DNA from: Photobacterium leiognathi
Lineage (GTDB): Bacteria; Pseudomonadota; Gammaproteobacteria; Enterobacterales; Vibrionaceae
NCBI RefSeq assembly: GCF_030685535.1
Contig: NZ_CP131601.1
Location: 3,162,001-3,226,000 of the forward strand
Direction: 5' to 3'
DNA: 64,000 nucleotides
A program made the translations under genes and the position numbers. The notes beneath the pieces are model-generated. The model ran no database searches. It saw nothing but the letters and a program-made list of their open reading frames with translations, and was not told where the DNA came from. Of the stretch, positions 18,937 to 29,104 are shown piece after piece (the stretch's first letter is position 1; every line of letters starts with the position of its first letter).

Positions 18937-19539
18937 TTATCGCTCAAGTAACTGGTTCAATCGGGCTTCAAAACGGGCAACATCTGATTTCAAGTCGTCA
19001 ACTTGATCGCAGAAATGCATCATTTCTAAAGGCTGGGGTAACAATCGCCATTCCTCTGTGATCACTTCAGCAAGGTCGCGTTGGCGATTTTTAATCCCTT
19101 GGCGAATAAATCGACTGCCTGACTTTACACTACTGACTAAAGTATGAGCAACTACATCACCAGTATATTCTGATAACTTGTCCTCAAAATCAGGTTTTAA
19201 CCCGCTTAACAAACTGGAAAAGTGCTGTGCTAATTGCAGATCACCATCTAGCGCCAACTTATCTGCTTTGATCAACTGCGTTAGGTTAGCTTGTTGACGC
19301 AACTCAGGCAGAACCGACAGGTTTAATGCTAATTGACAATCAACCTCGCCTTCAAATCCTGCCAGCACATCAATTTGATGGCTAAAGACAAAATACATTG
19401 TCTTATTAAATTCATTCAGCTTGACGCTGATCACTTTGCCACGTAAACGAGTAAGACGACGCTGACTATCAGCATCATCTTTAATTAATTGATTCAGAGC
19501 TGTTTCAACCGCACCGTTAACAAACGCATCTATTGGCAT
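18937..19539 (-). CDS. ubiJ: UbiJ, ubiquinone biosynthesis accessory factor
   Basis: A 200-residue SCP2-domain protein that with UbiK organises the cytosolic ubiquinone synthesis complex and binds the lipid intermediates. Its place between ubiE and ubiB is diagnostic, and the length equals that of E. coli UbiJ (201). The SCP2 fold covers residues about 15-115 and is followed by a helical C-terminal region ending in a coiled coil ([17 protein letters not shown]). The start at 19539 ([18 protein letters not shown]) has AGGA 4 nt upstream. Confidence 0.93.
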   Translation of the reverse strand: MPIDAFVNGAVETALNQLIKDDADSQRRLTRLRGKVISVKLNEFNKTMYFVFSHQIDVLAGFEGEVDCQLALNLSVLPELRQQANLTQLIKADKLALDGDLQLAQHFSSLLSGLKPDFEDKLSEYTGDVVAHTLVSSVKSGSRFIRQGIKNRQRDLAEVITEEWRLLPQPLEMMHFCDQVDDLKSDVARFEARLNQLLER

Positions 19540-19546
19540 AGGATCC

Positions 19547-20302
19547 TCAGAACTTATAACCACGGTGCAAGGCAACAATACCGCCCGTTAGGTTGTAATA
19601 ACTTGTTTGATCGAAACCCGCTTCATCCATCATTCCTTTCAAGGTTTCTTGATCAGGGTGCATACGGATAGATTCAGCAAGGTAACGGTAACTTTCAGCA
19701 TCATTAGCAATGATTTCACCCATTTTAGGTAATAGGTGGAATGAATACGCATCGTAGACTTTTGATAATGGCTCTAAAATTGGCTTAGAGAATTCTAATA
19801 CTAATAAACGACCGCCTGGTTTTAGTACGCGGTACATTGAGCGCAGCGCTTTTTCTTTATCCGTTACGTTACGTAAACAGAAACTGATAGTAATACAGTC
19901 AAAGTAATCGTCAGGAAACGGCAGCTCTTCCGCATTGGCTTGAACATATCCCACATTACCCACAATACCGCTATCACGCAGTTTGCTACGACCAACTTTC
20001 AACATTGAGTTGTTGATATCAGCCAAAATAACTTGACCAGTTTCACCCACGATACGTGAGAATTTTGCCGTTAAATCACCATTACCACCGCCTAAATCCA
20101 GTACACGTTGACCTTTACGAACGCCACTACAATCAATGGTAAAGCGTTTCCAAACGCGGTGAATACCCATCGACATCAGATCGTTCATGATGTCGTATTT
20201 TGCTGCAACCGAATGAAAAACCTCAGCAACCATGGTTGCTTTCTCTTCTTTGGCGACGGTACGGAAGCCAAAGTGAGTCGTATCTTGTGTGGTGTCCGTC
20301 AT
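19547..20302 (-). CDS. ubiE: UbiE, ubiquinone/menaquinone C-methyltransferase
   Basis: SAM-dependent class I methyltransferase that adds the C-methyl group in both ubiquinone and menaquinone pathways. Motifs visible are [30 protein letters not shown], the SAM loop [42 protein letters not shown] (UbiE/COQ5 signature) and [17 protein letters not shown]. The length of 251 residues from ATG 20302 equals that of the E. coli protein; an upstream TTG would add two residues. It is the first gene of the ubiE-ubiJ-ubiB block. Confidence 0.97.
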   Translation of the reverse strand: MTDTTQDTTHFGFRTVAKEEKATMVAEVFHSVAAKYDIMNDLMSMGIHRVWKRFTIDCSGVRKGQRVLDLGGGNGDLTAKFSRIVGETGQVILADINNSMLKVGRSKLRDSGIVGNVGYVQANAEELPFPDDYFDCITISFCLRNVTDKEKALRSMYRVLKPGGRLLVLEFSKPILEPLSKVYDAYSFHLLPKMGEIIANDAESYRYLAESIRMHPDQETLKGMMDEAGFDQTSYYNLTGGIVALHRGYKF

Positions 20303-20433
20303 GTTCAATCCGTTTATAGATACTGATGACGCTTGGCGTCTAATTACGCAACGTCACCAGTATTAAATTCATTTATTCAACTGGGCTTAGTGTACTTGAT
20401 GGTTGCTCTTTGCTCAAAGCGCTTTGCCCATCA

Positions 20434-21969
20434 TTATGATAAATCCCCTTCCGAGGGCGCGGTAATATGAGAAAAGCCTCGATATTCCGTCAGGTTAGAT
20501 TGTGACTTTTCCACCAGCGGAGCACTAATATCACGTTTCACTTCAACCCCTAGCTGTTTAAAGCTTTCCGCTTGGCGGATCACGTTGCCACGGCCTGTTG
20601 CCAGTTTATTCATCGCCCCTTGGTAACTTTGATTCGCTTTTTCTAACGACTGCCCCATGGCTTCCATGTCGTTTACAAATAAGCGTAGCTTGTCATAAAG
20701 CTTACTGGCACGCTCTGCGATCTCTTTGGCGTTTTGATTCTGTCTTTCATTGCGCCACAAGTTATTAATAGTACGTAATGCCACTAATAACGTTGTTGGA
20801 CTGACCAGCATAATATTAAGATCCATCGCATCACGAATAAGCGCAGGATCGGCTTCAATCGCGGCTTGGAACGCAGGCTCTACAGGAATGAACATCAACA
20901 CATAATCAAGGCTACGAATGCCGTGTAATTGATGGTAATCCTTACGACTTAGCCCTCGCATATGAGCGCGCATGGAAGCAACGTGCTCGCTCATTGCAAG
21001 CTCTCGCTCGGCAATGGTGTCAGCATTAAAGAAACGCTCATACGCCACCAGCGACATTTTCGCATCCACGACGACGTCTTTCTGTTGTGGTAAATGCACC
21101 ACCACATCGGGTTGGTAACGCTTACCCTCTTCATTTTCTAAGCTAACCTGGGTTTGATATTCATGCCCTTCGCGAAGCCCTGAATCAGACAGTACCCGAG
21201 CCAACACCACTTCGCCCCAGTTACCTTGGGCTTTGTTATCTCCTTTTAAGGCTTGGGTTAAGTTAATGGCTTCTTGTGCCATTTGCTCATTAAGCTGTTT
21301 AAGACTATTTATTTGATGCACTAAGGTATGGCGCTCACGAGACTCTTGGGTAAAGTTATCATTAACCTGCTTTTTAAACCCTTCAAGCTGCTCTTTAAGT
21401 GGGCTTAAAAGCGTCTCTAAGCTCATCTTATTTTGCTCATCCACGGTTCGTGTTTTTTGCTCAAACAGACGATTAGCTAAACTTTCAAATTGAATACGTA
21501 GACGCTCTTCAGCATTTTCTAATAGCTTAATTTTTTCATCCGCGGCTTTTTGCTCTTCAAAATGGCGAGCATCTTGCTCACGCAGATCAGCCTCTAACCC
21601 CGCATTCGCTAAGCGGGCATTATCCAGTTGTTCTGATAAGTACTGTTTTTCATTTTGCAGTGCTTCAAAATGACGCATTTTCTCTAACGCGGCAGCTAAA
21701 CGACCATGCATTTGACGAATTTCATGGGTCAGCCTGTCACGATCATCATCAAGCTCTTCCAGCTCTTGATTACGTTCAGTTAATTGGCTTTGTAGCTGCT
21801 GCTCTCGACTTTGTGCCAAACGCGCATCAGATTCTGCTTGCTGCTCAACTAACTGCAAGGTTTGTTCAAATCGCCCTTTATACCAGAATGCGGTGATCAC
21901 ACTGGCAACCGTTGCCCCTAACAATGTTGCTAATGCCGTGATAACGCCACCGCTTAACCATTCTGCCAT
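20434..21969 (-). CDS. rmuC: DNA recombination protein RmuC
   Basis: A 511-residue protein. It has a single N-terminal membrane anchor (residues about 6-27), a long coiled coil of about 180 residues (LVEQQAESDARLAQSREQQ onward), and a C-terminal RmuC domain related to the restriction-endonuclease fold (DNKAQGNWGEVVLARVL, YQPDVVVHLPQQKDVVVDAKMSL, with the PDVV...DAKMS segment as the nuclease-like core). In E. coli RmuC suppresses inversion at short repeats. The start is at MAEWLSGG; a longer frame to 22101 is not family-like. It is divergent from the EamA permease. Confidence 0.93.
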   Translation of the reverse strand: MAEWLSGGVITALATLLGATVASVITAFWYKGRFEQTLQLVEQQAESDARLAQSREQQLQSQLTERNQELEELDDDRDRLTHEIRQMHGRLAAALEKMRHFEALQNEKQYLSEQLDNARLANAGLEADLREQDARHFEEQKAADEKIKLLENAEERLRIQFESLANRLFEQKTRTVDEQNKMSLETLLSPLKEQLEGFKKQVNDNFTQESRERHTLVHQINSLKQLNEQMAQEAINLTQALKGDNKAQGNWGEVVLARVLSDSGLREGHEYQTQVSLENEEGKRYQPDVVVHLPQQKDVVVDAKMSLVAYERFFNADTIAERELAMSEHVASMRAHMRGLSRKDYHQLHGIRSLDYVLMFIPVEPAFQAAIEADPALIRDAMDLNIMLVSPTTLLVALRTINNLWRNERQNQNAKEIAERASKLYDKLRLFVNDMEAMGQSLEKANQSYQGAMNKLATGRGNVIRQAESFKQLGVEVKRDISAPLVEKSQSNLTEYRGFSHITAPSEGDLS

Positions 21970-22184
21970 CGTAAATACTCTATCTTCCTGACGGTTTATT
22001 TCTGTAATAAGGCTAAGAGGATACTGGATAAATGTCCAGCTAACGAGCATAACTCGCGGTATTAATTCAACAAGCAAAGAGATTTGTTTGCAGTCGATCA
22101 CAAGGTGTTATTGCCCTTGCTATTCAGCTTTAAGATCATCTCCTACACTGTTTTCTTTTCACGTTTGCTTAATAATGGAATGTA

Positions 22185-23081
22185 ATGAACGAACGTCTCG
22201 CCTTGGGCTATGGTATGGGGGCAGTGTTACTGTGGTCGACTGTCGCCACCGCCTTTAAAATCACTTTAGATTACTTTTCACCCGTACAAATGATGGTGAT
22301 CGCCAGTACGGTTTCAGCGTTGGCACTCATCGCCATTGCTTATTATAAAAATACGCTCCACCAGCTAAAACAGACCTTTATTAAACGTCCACTCTATTAC
22401 CTCGCGCTTGGACTGATAAATCCCTTTGCTTATTACTTAGTCTTATTTAAAGCCTACGATTTATTGCCCGCCTCACAAGCACAACCCATCAACTACAGTT
22501 GGGCAATCACTCTAACTTTAATGGCAGCTATTTTTTTAGGGCAAAAGATTCAACGTAAAGATTGGATTGCTTGCGTGCTGGGATATGGCGGTGTGGTGGT
22601 GATAGCAACTCAAGGCAATATTGCCGCATTGAATTTCACCAGTCCGTTAGGCGTTGCGTTAGCATTATTTTCAACACTGTTATGGGCTTACTATTGGATT
22701 TTAAATACTAAGAATACTGCTGATCCAATCCTTGGCTTATTGCTTGGCTTTTTAGTTTCACTGCCATTTTCTATCGGCTTGAGTCTTTATCTTAGCGGTT
22801 GGCAAAGTGTACCTTGGCAAGGCTGGGCAGCCGTCACTTATGTCGGTTTGTTCGAAATGGGGATCACCTTTGTTTTATGGCTCAATGCCCTACGGTTAAC
22901 CCGTAATACGGCTAAGATCAGTAACCTGATTTTTATCTCGCCATTTATCTCTTTATTGCTACTTGCCACTATCATTGGCGAAACCATTCATCCATCTACT
23001 TTGATCGGATTAGTGTTGATCATTGCAGGTTTAATCATCCAACAATGGAAAACGAAAAAAGCAGTTACAGCCGAGCCTTAA
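22185..23081 (+). CDS. EamA/DMT-superfamily permease
   Basis: A 298-residue inner-membrane protein with about ten hydrophobic helices in two EamA repeats (first about 8-140, second about 150-290). Recognisable features are the opening GYGMGAVLLWSTVATAFKI, the end-of-repeat pattern GYGGVVVIATQG, and LIFISPFISLLLLATIIGE in the second repeat. Substrate cannot be predicted; relatives export amino acids or metabolites. GGAATG precedes the start. Its terminator is split by the IS50-like element. Confidence 0.85.
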   Translation: MNERLALGYGMGAVLLWSTVATAFKITLDYFSPVQMMVIASTVSALALIAIAYYKNTLHQLKQTFIKRPLYYLALGLINPFAYYLVLFKAYDLLPASQAQPINYSWAITLTLMAAIFLGQKIQRKDWIACVLGYGGVVVIATQGNIAALNFTSPLGVALALFSTLLWAYYWILNTKNTADPILGLLLGFLVSLPFSIGLSLYLSGWQSVPWQGWAAVTYVGLFEMGITFVLWLNALRLTRNTAKISNLIFISPFISLLLLATIIGETIHPSTLIGLVLIIAGLIIQQWKTKKAVTAEP

Positions 23082-23085
23082 ACGA

Positions 23086-23104
23086 AAAAAGCCTGTCATC
23101 TGAC
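23086..23104. terminator. Left half of a terminator split by the IS50-like element
   Basis: With the IS removed, the halves at 23086-23104 and 24618-24626 rejoin as AAAAAGCCTGTC-ATCT-GACAGGCTTTTT, a near-perfect bidirectional terminator between the rightward permease and the leftward efflux gene. Confidence 0.85.
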
Positions 23105-24607
23105 CTGTCTCTTATACACAAATCCCTAAGCCAATGCTTGGGGATTTTTTTGAACTAATTTTATGTTTCATGATCTGATCATCTAAGCAATGATAAGGAT
23201 GATTATGATGACCTATATAGAACCAACTCTTTGGGCTCAAAAACAATTCGGTCAAGCCGATCTTAATGACCCAAGACGCACTCAAAGACTCGTTGCTCTA
23301 GCTACCTCTCTGGCTGAACAACCTGGTATCCCTATCTCAAAACTCATCATCTCCCCAGCCGATATGGAAGGGGCTTATCGCTTTATTCGTAATGACCAAA
23401 TCAAAGCAGAAGATATTGCAGAAGCTGGATTCTATGTCACAGCACAAGAAGCTTTTGAACAACAAACACTGCTTGCATTGGAAGATACCACTTCTCTAAG
23501 TTACTCACATCACAGCATACAAGATACACTCGGGCATTCCAATCAAGGTAATCGACACCGAGCAATGTTCGTTCATTCAACGTTGCTTTTTGCTCCCGAA
23601 ACTCACACTGTAGTTGGTTTAATCGAACAACAACGCTGGACCCGAGATATTGAAAAACGTGGTCAAAGACACCAGCATGCAACTCGACCATACAAAGAAA
23701 AAGAAAGTTATAAATGGGAACAAGCATCTCGCCATGTTGCAGAGCGACTAGGCGAGAAAATGTCAGAGGTTATTTCTGTATGTGATAGAGAAGCCGATTT
23801 ATTCGAGTACCTCACTTACAAGCACGAGCAACAACAACGATTTATCGTTCGCTCAATGCAAAGTCGCTGTATCGAGGAGCATGATAATCGTCTTTATGAC
23901 TACGCTTCCAAGTTGTTATCAGCAGGAAGCAAAGAGCTAAAAATACCGCAAAAAGGCGGTCGTAAGTCCCGCACGGCTCATCTAGACATCAAATATGCTC
24001 CCGTGACACTTAAGTCTCCCGCTAATAAAAAAGAGTTCGATAATATCTCTCTCTACTATGTTGGATGTATAGAGCAAGGTGAGAGTGACGACAAGCTCGC
24101 ATGGCATTTACTGACATCAGAGCCTGTAACGAACAAAGAGGAAGCACTTAACATCGTCAGTTATTATGAGCGTCGTTGGCTGATAGAAGATTTTCACAAG
24201 GTTTGGAAAAGTGAAGGCACGCAAGTTGAACAACTGAGAATGCAAAGTAAAGATAACTTAGAAAGGCTCAGTGTTATTTTGGCATTTATTGCTACTCGTT
24301 TACTCCAGTTAAGATTTATGAACGAATCTAAAGAGTTATCTAGTAGCTGTTGTGAACGGGTGTTAAAAGGTAAAGCGTGGAAGCTTATGTGGTTAAAATT
24401 GGAGAAGAAAAAGCTGCCCAAAGAAGCACCAAATATATCGTGGGCTTACAAAAGTATTGCACGGTTAGGTGGTTGGAAAGATACCAAGCGGACGGGTCGC
24501 GCTTCTGTAAAGACATTATGGCAAGGATGGTTTAGGTTACAAACCATCCTTGAAGGATATGAACTAGCTAAGTCTCTTGAACACAATGACTTGTGATCAA
24601 GAGACAG
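23105..24607 (+). mobile_element. IS50/Tn5-like insertion sequence (1503 bp)
   Basis: The left end CTGTCTCTTATACACAA closely matches the Tn5/IS50 outside end. The right end, read inward, is CTGTCTCTTGATCACAA, matching the IS50 inside end including its GATC Dam site. The element is flanked by a 10-bp direct repeat GTCATCTGAC (23095-23104 and 24608-24617); IS50 itself usually duplicates 9 bp. One transposase, read rightward, spans the element. Confidence 0.96.
23205..24596 (+). CDS. IS50-type (Tn5-like) transposase
   Basis: A 463-residue DDE transposase. D94 (LALEDTTSLSY), D194 (VCDREADLF) and E328 within the motif Y321, R324, E328, K335 (YERRWLIEDFHKVWK) match Tn5 transposase. The N-terminal DNA-binding part has FGQADLNDPRRTQRL and EGAYRFIRN like Tn5. 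The start is one of two adjacent ATGs after AAGGA; an upstream ATG at 23190 is also possible. The stop lies 11 bp inside the right end. The frame is intact, so the element may be active. Confidence 0.95.
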   Translation: MMTYIEPTLWAQKQFGQADLNDPRRTQRLVALATSLAEQPGIPISKLIISPADMEGAYRFIRNDQIKAEDIAEAGFYVTAQEAFEQQTLLALEDTTSLSYSHHSIQDTLGHSNQGNRHRAMFVHSTLLFAPETHTVVGLIEQQRWTRDIEKRGQRHQHATRPYKEKESYKWEQASRHVAERLGEKMSEVISVCDREADLFEYLTYKHEQQQRFIVRSMQSRCIEEHDNRLYDYASKLLSAGSKELKIPQKGGRKSRTAHLDIKYAPVTLKSPANKKEFDNISLYYVGCIEQGESDDKLAWHLLTSEPVTNKEEALNIVSYYERRWLIEDFHKVWKSEGTQVEQLRMQSKDNLERLSVILAFIATRLLQLRFMNESKELSSSCCERVLKGKAWKLMWLKLEKKKLPKEAPNISWAYKSIARLGGWKDTKRTGRASVKTLWQGWFRLQTILEGYELAKSLEHNDL

Positions 24608-24639
24608 GTCATCTGACAGGCTTTTTCATCTCTAGAAAC

Positions 24640-25851
24640 TTATTCGTTCACCGTTGCCGAAATAGGATGCCAACGACGCCCAATCTTCGATGCCAGAATG
24701 ACTAATCCCGGTACTAATAACCACATTTGCAGTGTCATCAATATAGGTGACGAAAGATCTAAACGCTGCAGCAAGCTAACCATTACACCAGAACCACTCA
24801 TTTGGAACAAACCTAATAGCGCAGCCGCAGTACCAGCACGATCGCCAAACGGCGCCAATGCCTTACCTGCCGCAGAGCCTAGAACGAACGCAAAACCAAA
24901 TGAGCACACAAAAATCGGTACCATAAATGCCCATGCTTGTTGTAATGGGCTTAATACCAACATCATAGCGCCAGCGATCATTAAGATAATTAAACCAGTA
25001 CGTAACGTGCGGCGAGTACCAAAGCGATCCATAAACTTAGGTGCAACCATACACGCAATAATATTTAATGCGGCGTTAATGCCAAACCACATCGTAAACT
25101 GGTTCATGTCTTGACCAAGGTGGTTCATCAACCACACAGGAGCAGATGTTACGTAGGCTAAGATCACAGCCATGGCTAACATACATAGCGATGCATGAAA
25201 TAAAAATGTCGGTTCACGTAGCACAGACCAATAACGGCTTAAGCTGATGGTTGAGCCTGATACATCCGAGTGTGCTGGGCGTGTTTCTCTAAACAACGCC
25301 ACCACAAACAGACCAGCAACTAAAGCAAAGCCCGCCATGAAACTAAAGTTTGAACGCCAGCCAAAATGATGAGTTAGCCAAGTGCCTAAAAGAGGAGCTA
25401 GCGCAGGGATGAAACAAATCGCACCGTTTAAATAACTGATCATACGACCGCTTTTTTCAGCGCCAAAGCTATCTCGTACAGCTGCAAACGCTGCTACTGA
25501 GGTCGCACACGCGCCAAAGCCTTGTAGTAAACGCGCCAACAACAACAGATCTAAGCTGTGTGCTAAATACGCCATGGTCGAACTAAAACCATAAATCACG
25601 ATACCGCCTAAGGCGATAGGTCGACGACCAATACGATCCGCTAATGGGCCTGCCAATAACTGCCCTAAGCCCATGCTAAACATGAACCAAGTAACAGTAT
25701 CTTGCACACGAGTAGGATCGACTTGAAACGCACTTGCCATTGCAGGTAATGCTGGCAAATAAATATCAATCGCTAAGGGACTAAAAAGGACCAAGGTTAC
25801 CATTAAGGTAACAAGCCGAGTGTCGGCAGTAGTTGAATTAGGTGTTGTCAT
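24640..25851 (-). CDS. Bcr/CflA-family multidrug efflux MFS transporter
   Basis: A 403-residue major-facilitator antiporter with 12 predicted helices. The Bcr/CflA signature is clear: SPLAIDIYLPALPAMASAF in helix 1, then MGLGQLLAGPLADRIGRRPIALGG (loop 2-3 motif A), and LLQGFGACATSVAAFAAVRD in helix 4. Family members expel drugs such as bicyclomycin, chloramphenicol or sulfonamides. The substrate here is unknown. It is convergent with the EamA gene and shares the terminator split by the IS50-like element. Confidence 0.9.
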   Translation of the reverse strand: MTTPNSTTADTRLVTLMVTLVLFSPLAIDIYLPALPAMASAFQVDPTRVQDTVTWFMFSMGLGQLLAGPLADRIGRRPIALGGIVIYGFSSTMAYLAHSLDLLLLARLLQGFGACATSVAAFAAVRDSFGAEKSGRMISYLNGAICFIPALAPLLGTWLTHHFGWRSNFSFMAGFALVAGLFVVALFRETRPAHSDVSGSTISLSRYWSVLREPTFLFHASLCMLAMAVILAYVTSAPVWLMNHLGQDMNQFTMWFGINAALNIIACMVAPKFMDRFGTRRTLRTGLIILMIAGAMMLVLSPLQQAWAFMVPIFVCSFGFAFVLGSAAGKALAPFGDRAGTAAALLGLFQMSGSGVMVSLLQRLDLSSPILMTLQMWLLVPGLVILASKIGRRWHPISATVNE

Positions 25852-26142
25852 GCTGCGTTCCTAAAAAATGATCGCGCAAGTCTACGGATTTATCGGAATG
25901 AATAAAAATGGTTTATTTTCAAAACCGCTTTTCCAAATTGGAATCCACCAGCCAACGTATTAATCACTAAGATAAATAGAGTCATAAGGTGAATAGCCTG
26001 TCATTTATCATTGAGACAATTGAAGCGAGCCGCTAAACAAGCTAACGTAACAATATTAAACCTGAATCGCTGATACCGTGGTGATTAGGGTGAATTTGAT
26101 CTAACCGCCTTTCAACGGTGGTTTCTTGACAAGGACCTATAC

Positions 26143-27930
26143 ATGCAAGCAGTTATCGCACAACGTATTGAGCAGATCCGTCAGTGGCTTGAAGCAGAGC
26201 AACTCGATGCCCTACTGATCCCTCATGAAGATGAATATCTTGGAGAGTACATTCCCGATCATAACGAACGCCTTCATTGGTTAACCGGTTTCCGCCATTC
26301 TGCAGGTGCTGCCGTGATCACTCGTGACCGTGCTGCCATGTTTGTTGATGGTCGTTATGTTGTGCAAGTTCGCAAGCAAGTACCGGGTGATGTGTTTGAA
26401 TATTGCCATTTGATCGAGCAACCACCAGTGCAATGGGCATTAGAAAATCTAGCCGCAGGTAGCAAAATCGCCATTGATAACCGCCTACACAGTGCGGCAT
26501 GGCTAAAAAACACTATCACAGCCCTTGATGGTGAGTTAGATCTGGTAGCGGTTAACGAAAACCCAATTGATGAATTATGGTTCGATCGCCCAGCACCAAA
26601 ACTGTCGGATGCCGAATTAATGGGGCTAGAGTATGTGGGTCAATCAAGCGAAGAGAAGCGTGAACAAATTGCCGCACTGCTTAAAAAACAAAAAGCTGAC
26701 GCTGCCTTTTTAAGCCAACTTGATAGCATTGCTTGGCTACTCAATGTCCGTGGTGATGACGTGCATTGTCTACCCGTTCTGCTATCAGCTGCGGTGATCC
26801 ACAGTGATGCATCGGTGGATTTCTACATCGATCACCACCGCCTACCAGAAGGTTTTGCTGCACATGTCGGTAACGGAGTAAATATCAGTGAACCTGAACA
26901 ACTCGCAGCAGGTTTAGCGGCATTTGCAGGCAAGCGTGTACTGTTTGATTCTGCGAACAGTAACGCATGGGCGGCTCAGCAATTAACGGATGCTGGCGCA
27001 CAACTTATTGAAGCGGCAAACCCAACACTATTACCAAAAGCGGCGAAAAACACGACTGAAATTGCTGGTATGAAAGCCTGCCACATCCGTGATGGTGTGG
27101 CGATTGCCAAATTTCTCGCTTGGGTTGATGCACAAGTTGCGAATGGCAATCTATTAGATGAAGCCGCACTTTCCGATCAACTTTGGCACTTCCGTCAGCA
27201 AGATCCAACTTGTCGTGATGTCAGCTTTGATACGATTTCAGCCTCTGCTGGCAATGCGGCTATGTGTCACTACAACCATATTAACCAACCACAGCCAAGC
27301 AAGCTACAAATGGATACGGTTTACTTGGTCGATTCAGGCGGTCAATACCCAGACGGTACAACCGATATCACCCGTACTATCGCTATCGGCAATCCTGGTG
27401 ATGAAGTAAAACAGGCTTTCACATTAGTACTAAAAGGTCATATTTCATTGGCTTCGGCGCGTTTCCCGAAAGGCACAACAGGCTCACAGCTCGACGCACT
27501 CGCGCGTCAGCATCTATGGGCGTATGGCTTTGATTATGATCATGGTACAGGTCACGGTGTTGGTCACTTCTTAAGTGTTCATGAAGGTCCACAACGTATT
27601 TCTAAAGTGGCTAACCCAACCGCACTACTGCCAGGTATGGTGTTATCTAACGAGCCGGGTTATTACCGTGCAGACGCATTTGGTATTCGTATCGAAAACC
27701 TTGAACTGGTCGTCGATATTGAAACGCAAGGCGACATGAACGTCATGGGCTTTGAGTCATTAACTCGTGCGCCAATTGATAAGCGTTTAATCGAGCCAGC
27801 ACTACTAACCGACGTAGAGCTTGCATGGCTTAACAACTATCACCAAACCGTGTTTAACGTGATCAGCCCATCGCTGACTGGTAGTGATCTTGAGTGGCTA
27901 ACACAAGCGACATCACCGCTAAACCGCTAA
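26143..27930 (+). CDS. Xaa-Pro aminopeptidase, M24B family, three-domain type
   Basis: A 595-residue cytosolic metallopeptidase that removes N-terminal residues preceding proline. It has two creatinase-N domains (about 1-130 and 160-310), an M24 catalytic domain (about 315-535) and a C-terminal M24 extension. Metal ligands are D397 and D408 in VDSGGQYPDGTTDITR, the His of GTGHGVGHFLSVHEGPQ, and the Glu residues of SNEPGYYRADAFGIRIENLE. Length and domain plan resemble eukaryotic cytosolic XPNPEP1 rather than the 440-residue E. coli PepP. An AAGGA ribosome site precedes ATG. Confidence 0.93.
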   Translation: MQAVIAQRIEQIRQWLEAEQLDALLIPHEDEYLGEYIPDHNERLHWLTGFRHSAGAAVITRDRAAMFVDGRYVVQVRKQVPGDVFEYCHLIEQPPVQWALENLAAGSKIAIDNRLHSAAWLKNTITALDGELDLVAVNENPIDELWFDRPAPKLSDAELMGLEYVGQSSEEKREQIAALLKKQKADAAFLSQLDSIAWLLNVRGDDVHCLPVLLSAAVIHSDASVDFYIDHHRLPEGFAAHVGNGVNISEPEQLAAGLAAFAGKRVLFDSANSNAWAAQQLTDAGAQLIEAANPTLLPKAAKNTTEIAGMKACHIRDGVAIAKFLAWVDAQVANGNLLDEAALSDQLWHFRQQDPTCRDVSFDTISASAGNAAMCHYNHINQPQPSKLQMDTVYLVDSGGQYPDGTTDITRTIAIGNPGDEVKQAFTLVLKGHISLASARFPKGTTGSQLDALARQHLWAYGFDYDHGTGHGVGHFLSVHEGPQRISKVANPTALLPGMVLSNEPGYYRADAFGIRIENLELVVDIETQGDMNVMGFESLTRAPIDKRLIEPALLTDVELAWLNNYHQTVFNVISPSLTGSDLEWLTQATSPLNR

Positions 27931-27949
27931 CTCTGAGATAAGAAAAAGA

Positions 27950-27978
27950 AAAGCCAGTACACATCAGGTACTGGCTTT
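27950..27978. terminator. Bidirectional terminator between the aminopeptidase gene and thiH
   Basis: Perfect 11-bp stem AAAGCCAGTAC/GTACTGGCTTT with a 7-nt loop and A/T tracts on both sides. It ends both converging transcripts. Confidence 0.9.
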
Positions 27979-27982
27979 ATTT

Positions 27983-29095
27983 TTATCCCGAGTATGCAGG
28001 GTGCCAATCTTTCCACACCACTTCAAACCCCTGCCGCTTGACGGCAGTTGCGACATCTGCGACCGAGCGTTCATCACTGATCGCAAATTGTTCTAGCTCT
28101 GGCGTGTCATCAGCATATCCGCCCGGTTGGGTTTTAGAGCCCGCCGACATACTAGTGATCCCCAAAGGCAATACGTTATCGCGAAAATGCGGTGATTCTC
28201 GAGTCGATAACGACAGCTCAACTTCAGGATTAAACAACCGATAAGCACAAATCAATTGCACCAGTTGGCGATCCGTCATCACCGATTTAGGCTCTAATCC
28301 ACCAGTACATGGTCTTAAACGCGGGAATGAAATCGAGTAGCGGCTTTGCCAATAGGTTCGCTCAAGATAGGCCAAGTGACTAGCAACAAAAAAACAATCC
28401 GTGCGCCATTCTTCCATGCCGATCAAGGCACCGATCCCAATCTTGTCTATTCCTGCTTTTGCTAACCGATCAGGTGTCGCTAAGCGGTATTCAAAATTGG
28501 TTTTATTGCCTCGCAAATGATGCTTCGCATAGGTTGGTGCATTATAGGTTTCTTGATACACCATCACCGCATCTAAACCAAGTTGTCGCAGCTCTTGATA
28601 CTCATCTTGCTCAAGTGGCTGTACTTCCATAGCCAAATAACTGAAGTGATCTTTGACTCGAGGGATCGCATCACGAAAGTAATTCATACCGACTTTGGTT
28701 TGATGCTCTCCAGTTACCAATAACACACTATCAAAATTTAGCGCTTTTATTGCCTCACACTCTCGCTCTATTTCTTGCTCACCCAGGGTACGGCGCTTAA
28801 TGCGATTTTCCATCGAAAAACCACAATAGGTACACGCATTGGCACACAGATTCGAAAGATATAACGGCACATAAAAACTCATGGTATGACCAAACCGCTG
28901 ACGTGTTAGCATCGCAGAGAGTTGTGCCATTTGCTCTAAGTAAGGTTCAGCCGCGGGTGAAATTAAGGCTTTGAAATCCTCTAGATCCAGCGTTGATTTT
29001 CCTAAAGCACGCTCAACATCGGTAGCCGTTTTAGCATAAATCGACAAACGGATATCATCCCAATCCATTTGTTGCCAAACATCCACAAAGCTCAT
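27983..29095 (-). CDS. thiH: ThiH, radical-SAM tyrosine lyase (2-iminoacetate synthase)
   Basis: Cleaves tyrosine with a 5'-deoxyadenosyl radical to give dehydroglycine for the thiazole ring of thiamine. The radical-SAM cluster motif CANACTYCGFS (CxxxCxxC) lies near residue 80, followed by VTGEHQTKVG, LAMEVQPLEQDEY and SFPRLRPCTGGLEP as in ThiH. The 370-residue length is standard. It is last in thiC-thiE-thiF-thiS-thiG-thiH, 9 bp after thiG. Confidence 0.96.
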   Translation of the reverse strand: MSFVDVWQQMDWDDIRLSIYAKTATDVERALGKSTLDLEDFKALISPAAEPYLEQMAQLSAMLTRQRFGHTMSFYVPLYLSNLCANACTYCGFSMENRIKRRTLGEQEIERECEAIKALNFDSVLLVTGEHQTKVGMNYFRDAIPRVKDHFSYLAMEVQPLEQDEYQELRQLGLDAVMVYQETYNAPTYAKHHLRGNKTNFEYRLATPDRLAKAGIDKIGIGALIGMEEWRTDCFFVASHLAYLERTYWQSRYSISFPRLRPCTGGLEPKSVMTDRQLVQLICAYRLFNPEVELSLSTRESPHFRDNVLPLGITSMSAGSKTQPGGYADDTPELEQFAISDERSVADVATAVKRQGFEVVWKDWHPAYSG

Positions 29096-29104
29096 GTTGG
29101 CTCC

